From assembly GCA_045561735.1 (NCBI GenBank), contig JBJKXC010000027.1, forward strand, positions 95,778 through 159,777: 64,000 nt of DNA, in the 5' to 3' direction. Origin of the DNA: UBA3537 sp045561735. GTDB lineage: Bacteria > Bacteroidota > Bacteroidia > Flavobacteriales > Flavobacteriaceae. Positions 61,080-64,000 of the stretch are shown here, piece by piece (position 1 is the stretch's first letter; the number at the start of each line of letters is the position of its first letter). Made by a program: the position numbers and the translations under genes. The notes below the pieces were generated by a model. It was not told the DNA's origin. It ran no database searches and saw only the letters and a program-made list of their open reading frames with translations.

Positions 61080-63065
61080 TTGAAACTATTAGATCGCTAC
61101 ATATTATTTACCTATCTAAAATCTTTTTTTAGTGTTTTTCTAATACTAATGTTTATATTTTTACTGCAGTCAGTTTGGGTTTATATTTCTGAACTGGCTG
61201 GAAAAGACCTTGAAATTGACGTGATATTAAAATTCTTGCTGTATGTTTCACCGCGACTGATTGTTCTGGTTTTACCACTTACTGTGTTGCTCGTGTCCAT
61301 AATGGTATTCGGAAATTTCTCTGAAAACTATGAATTTGCAGCCATGAAATCAACAGGAATTTCATTGGGTCGCGCCATGAAAAGCTTGAGTATTTTTATT
61401 GTTCTTTTAGGAATCGTAAGTTTTTTCTTTGCTAACAATGTGATTCCCTTAGCGGAAGTTAACTTTTTCAACCTTCGCCGTAACATTGCTAAAGTTAAAC
61501 CAGCCATGGCCATCGCAGAAGGTCAATTTAACCAGCTACAAGACATTAATATTAAAGTAGCCAAAAAATCTGGGGATAATGGTCAATTTCTTGAAGATGT
61601 CATCATACATCAAAAAAAAGGGAATACTTATGGAAATTTCACTGTTATAAAATCAAAAACTGGTGAATTCTTGAGCAAAGAAGATTCCGATGTTTTACAG
61701 CTTATTCTATATGATGGAAATTATTATGATGAATTACAACCAGCCAATTACCAAAAAAGAACCAAAAACAGGCCGCAAGTAAAAAGCACATTTGAGCGCT
61801 ATGTTATCAATATTGATGTTTCTAAATTCAATAATATTGACTTCAGCAGGAAAGACGATGCCTCACGTTACAATATGCTAGACGTATTAGAATTAAATAC
61901 AACCATTGATTCGCTTTATAAACTACAACAAAAATTTGATGCCAAGTTTTCAAAAACAATGCTCATAAAGTCAAAACAAAATCGTTTATCAAATAACAAT
62001 CTAAAGACAGTTTCGCTGGACAGTGTGTTATTGGATCAGGACATTTTATCACTTTTGCCAGATCAAAAGTCTGTAAATGTATTGGATTATGCCCTTAACT
62101 CTGTCAAAAATATCAGTAATGATTTCAAGGTTAAATCAAAATCCAAATTATTGTCCACCATAAATATAAACAAACACATTGTAGCATTACACGATAAATT
62201 TGCCTTGGGACTAATGTGTATAGTATTGTTTTTTGTTGGAGCTCCACTTGGAGCGCTCATTCGAAAAGGCGGAATTGGATTGCCAATGGTTATTGCAATT
62301 TTAATCTTTTTGACCTATCATTTCATCAGTATTTTTGCTAAAAACAGCTCTGAAGACAATAGTTTAGATCCCGTTGTCGCAACATGGCTTGGAGGAATAA
62401 TAATGCTGCCATTTAGCATTTATTTAACCACTAGAGCAACAAAAGACAGGGCTCTTATGGATCTGGACGCGATTTTAATTCCCTTGAAAAAGAAACTTGT
62501 AAAATCACGGCTAAGTCAATTTGATACGGCTGTAGATTCGAATGTAGCGCCCTTTAAAGATATTACAGGTTTTGAAAGTTCAAAATTAATTGACCTTGTC
62601 AAAAATTACCGTCATTATGGCTTATCCATAGAACATAAAAATAAAGCCCTCATAGAACTAAAAACTAGAGGTGTAGATGAAATGGCATTGAAAATTTCTG
62701 GAAATCTAACCAATGAAGCTTACGAGTCTGGAATCCGGTTTTTAGAAGATTATCATGAGAATGCAACGGTTGGTGCTTTATCCCACAGTATCTTTTTAAT
62801 CTTTGGGATCCTTGGATTGGTGCTTAAGAATAATAAATTCCCCACAATGGGGTCAATTTTAATAGTTGTTGCAGCACTTGCATTCATTCTGTTTTTAGTT
62901 GTTTTGCCCAAAATTTTTAAAAATCAATCTGAGTTTTATGACCTTTTGAAAAAGCGATTTATGACAAATAATGCAGTCTTTGTGATTTTAGCATTCCCTC
63001 TATTCTTTCTCTACCGACTTTATTTTAATAAAAAAATGAAAGAAGATTTAAATAAAATATCTTAA
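61080..63065 (+). CDS. LptF/LptG-family permease of the LPS export machine
   Basis: 661 residues. TTG start at 61080, giving MKLLDRYILFTYLKSFF, the usual first block; no ATG lies upstream in frame close by. Helices at about 12-35, 55-80 and 98-120, a periplasmic beta-jellyroll region (about 130-330), then further helices near 375-395, 405-425 and 440-455 and an extra C-terminal cytoplasmic plus two-helix part that is typical of Bacteroidota. LptF and LptG with LptB pull lipopolysaccharide from the inner membrane. A single member here cannot be assigned to F or G. Follows lolA after 10 bp. Confidence 0.9.
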   Translation: MKLLDRYILFTYLKSFFSVFLILMFIFLLQSVWVYISELAGKDLEIDVILKFLLYVSPRLIVLVLPLTVLLVSIMVFGNFSENYEFAAMKSTGISLGRAMKSLSIFIVLLGIVSFFFANNVIPLAEVNFFNLRRNIAKVKPAMAIAEGQFNQLQDINIKVAKKSGDNGQFLEDVIIHQKKGNTYGNFTVIKSKTGEFLSKEDSDVLQLILYDGNYYDELQPANYQKRTKNRPQVKSTFERYVINIDVSKFNNIDFSRKDDASRYNMLDVLELNTTIDSLYKLQQKFDAKFSKTMLIKSKQNRLSNNNLKTVSLDSVLLDQDILSLLPDQKSVNVLDYALNSVKNISNDFKVKSKSKLLSTININKHIVALHDKFALGLMCIVLFFVGAPLGALIRKGGIGLPMVIAILIFLTYHFISIFAKNSSEDNSLDPVVATWLGGIIMLPFSIYLTTRATKDRALMDLDAILIPLKKKLVKSRLSQFDTAVDSNVAPFKDITGFESSKLIDLVKNYRHYGLSIEHKNKALIELKTRGVDEMALKISGNLTNEAYESGIRFLEDYHENATVGALSHSIFLIFGILGLVLKNNKFPTMGSILIVVAALAFILFLVVLPKIFKNQSEFYDLLKKRFMTNNAVFVILAFPLFFLYRLYFNKKMKEDLNKIS

Positions 63066-63083
63066 GTTCTAATTGAGTTCTCC

Positions 63084-63091
63084 TATCTTTG
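63084..63091 (+). promoter_or_regulatory. -7 box of ribBA
   Basis: TATCTTTG, 13 bp before the ATG; CTTA lies 19 bp upstream as a weak first element. Confidence 0.45.
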
Positions 63092-63104
63092 AAAAAAATT
63101 AAAT

Positions 63105-64000
63105 ATGGCTTCAAATAATTTATCCTCAACCCTTCGCAAACTCAATACGATTGAAGAAGCAATTACCGATATAAAAGCAGGCAAAATTGTGGTCGTTGTT
63201 GATGATGAAGCTCGAGAAAACGAGGGCGATTTTATTGCAGCTGCTGAAGCCGTAACGCCTGAGATGATTAATTTTATGGCGACTCATGGTAGGGGTCTCA
63301 TATGCGCCCCATTGACAGAATCGCGTTGTAACGAATTGGATTTGTACATGATGGTGAAAAACAACACAGTCTTACACCATACACAATTTACAGTTTCAGT
63401 AGATTTAATTAGACAGGATTGTACCACTGGAATTTCTGCTGCAGACCGTGCCAAAACCATCATGTCTTTTGTAGATCCTAAAACCAAACCTCATGATCTT
63501 GGCCGTCCAGGGCATGTCTTCCCTTTAAAGGCCAAAAATGGTGGTGTTTTAAGAAGAACAGGGCACACAGAGGCAGCCGTAGACCTAGCAAGACTTGCAG
63601 GTTTTAAGCCAGCCGGTATTTTGGTTGAAATTTTAAATGAAGATGGAACCATGGCGCGCTTACCACAGTTGCTTGAAGTCGCCAATAAATTTGATTTAAA
63701 AATCATTGCTATTGAGGATTTGGTCGCCTACCGAATGCAACACGACTCTTTAATTGCTAAAAAAAGTGATTTTGAAATTGAAACGCGTTTTGGAACTTTT
63801 AGATTAAGAGCCTATCAACAAACTACCAATGATGCCATTCATATGGCCTTGACTAAAGGGGAATGGAATGAATCGGAAACAGTACCCACACGAATCAATT
63901 CAACTTCTGTAAACAACGACATTCTAGGCACGCTAACAAACAATGCCGATAAAAAATTGGATGAAATATTTAAAGTGATTGAGAAAGAAGGAAAAGGGGC
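63105..64000 (+). CDS. ribB: 3,4-dihydroxy-2-butanone-4-phosphate synthase with degenerate GTP cyclohydrolase II domain, partial
   Basis: The gene continues past the right edge; 298 codons are visible from the ATG at 63105. The RibB part makes 3,4-dihydroxybutanone 4-phosphate for riboflavin and has the acidic loop DDEARENEGDFIAAAE (about 33-48), the RGLICAPL region, HTQFTVSVD and HVFPLKAKNGGVLRRTGHTE. The RibA-like part begins near residue 222 (ETRFGTFRLRAYQQ), but where the family has the zinc cysteines of HSECLTGD...LRCDCG this protein reads NSTSVNND (265-272) and LTNNAD; all three cysteines are missing (Ser268, Asn279, Ala281). So only the RibB activity is expected. Own -7 box upstream. 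Confidence 0.92.
   Translation, partial: MASNNLSSTLRKLNTIEEAITDIKAGKIVVVVDDEARENEGDFIAAAEAVTPEMINFMATHGRGLICAPLTESRCNELDLYMMVKNNTVLHHTQFTVSVDLIRQDCTTGISAADRAKTIMSFVDPKTKPHDLGRPGHVFPLKAKNGGVLRRTGHTEAAVDLARLAGFKPAGILVEILNEDGTMARLPQLLEVANKFDLKIIAIEDLVAYRMQHDSLIAKKSDFEIETRFGTFRLRAYQQTTNDAIHMALTKGEWNESETVPTRINSTSVNNDILGTLTNNADKKLDEIFKVIEKEGKG

Noticed and set aside
1..64000. Mobile elements, CRISPR arrays, tRNA genes
   Set aside because: I looked for terminal repeats, transposase or integrase motifs, regularly spaced repeats and cloverleaf sequences in the gaps and saw none.

Overview
This 64-kb window is a gene-dense, AT-rich chromosomal segment of a bacterium of the phylum Bacteroidota, almost certainly the family Flavobacteriaceae. 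The reasons are the gene set (glutaminyl cyclase lipoprotein, DUF3822 next to rsmD, PNGase F, fused E1 alpha/beta oxo-acid dehydrogenase, fused thrA), the lack of Shine-Dalgarno-like leaders, and several promoters of the Bacteroidota type (TTTG, 19-20 bp, TAnnTTTG). I saw no tRNA, rRNA, insertion sequence, prophage or CRISPR array. Two structural RNAs are present: the SRP RNA (ffs) and RNase P RNA (rnpB), both on the minus strand.

Layout. 1-10.5 kb: end of phoH, SAM hydroxide adenosyltransferase, dnaN, a YbiT-like ABC-F ATPase, small transaldolase, an SDR, ffs, a glutaminyl cyclase/thioesterase pair, a beta-helix lipoprotein and glyA. 10.5-19.6 kb: fahA, then the threonine operon thrA-thrB-thrC preceded by a candidate leader peptide, then gcvT, an RmlD-like reductase and yebC. 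19.6-23.5 kb (minus): a RecD-like helicase, then kdsB-kdnB-acyltransferase, pointing to 8-amino-Kdo lipopolysaccharide. 23.5-28.3 kb: a two-gene hypothetical pair, rsmD, rnpB, dnaX (split by a -1 frameshift on ten A) and miaE. 28.5-33.8 kb: pdxH, dld, a secreted protein, a lipoprotein PNGase F and a DUF4468 fragment. 33.8-42 kb: mnmE, a TlpA-like lipoprotein, rhomboid protease, LpxL-like acyltransferase, glmM, recG. 42.3-48.8 kb: uvrD/pcrA, tsaC, uvrA (frameshifted) and a LOG protein. 48.8-64 kb: a degenerate M1-like protein with an apparent outer-membrane barrel, branched-chain oxo-acid dehydrogenase E1, nhaC, katG, ftsK-lolA-lptF/G and the start of ribBA.

Most of the window is housekeeping: replication and repair (dnaN, dnaX, recG, uvrD, uvrA, ftsK), tRNA/rRNA modification (mnmE, miaE, tsaC, rsmD), one-carbon metabolism (glyA, gcvT), threonine synthesis and envelope biogenesis (kdsB, kdnB, glmM, LpxL-like, lolA, lptF/G). 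The most notable observations are the dnaX slippery site, in which the normal reading frame gives the short product and the shifted frame gives tau; the broken uvrA; PNGase F fused to repeat domains on a lipoprotein; the kdnB-kdsB pair; the Thr/Ile-containing leader ORF before thrA; several enzymes with lost catalytic motifs (second GTP-cyclohydrolase domain of ribBA, M1-like protein, one half of the ABC-F ATPase); and a PerR-box-like palindrome before katG.
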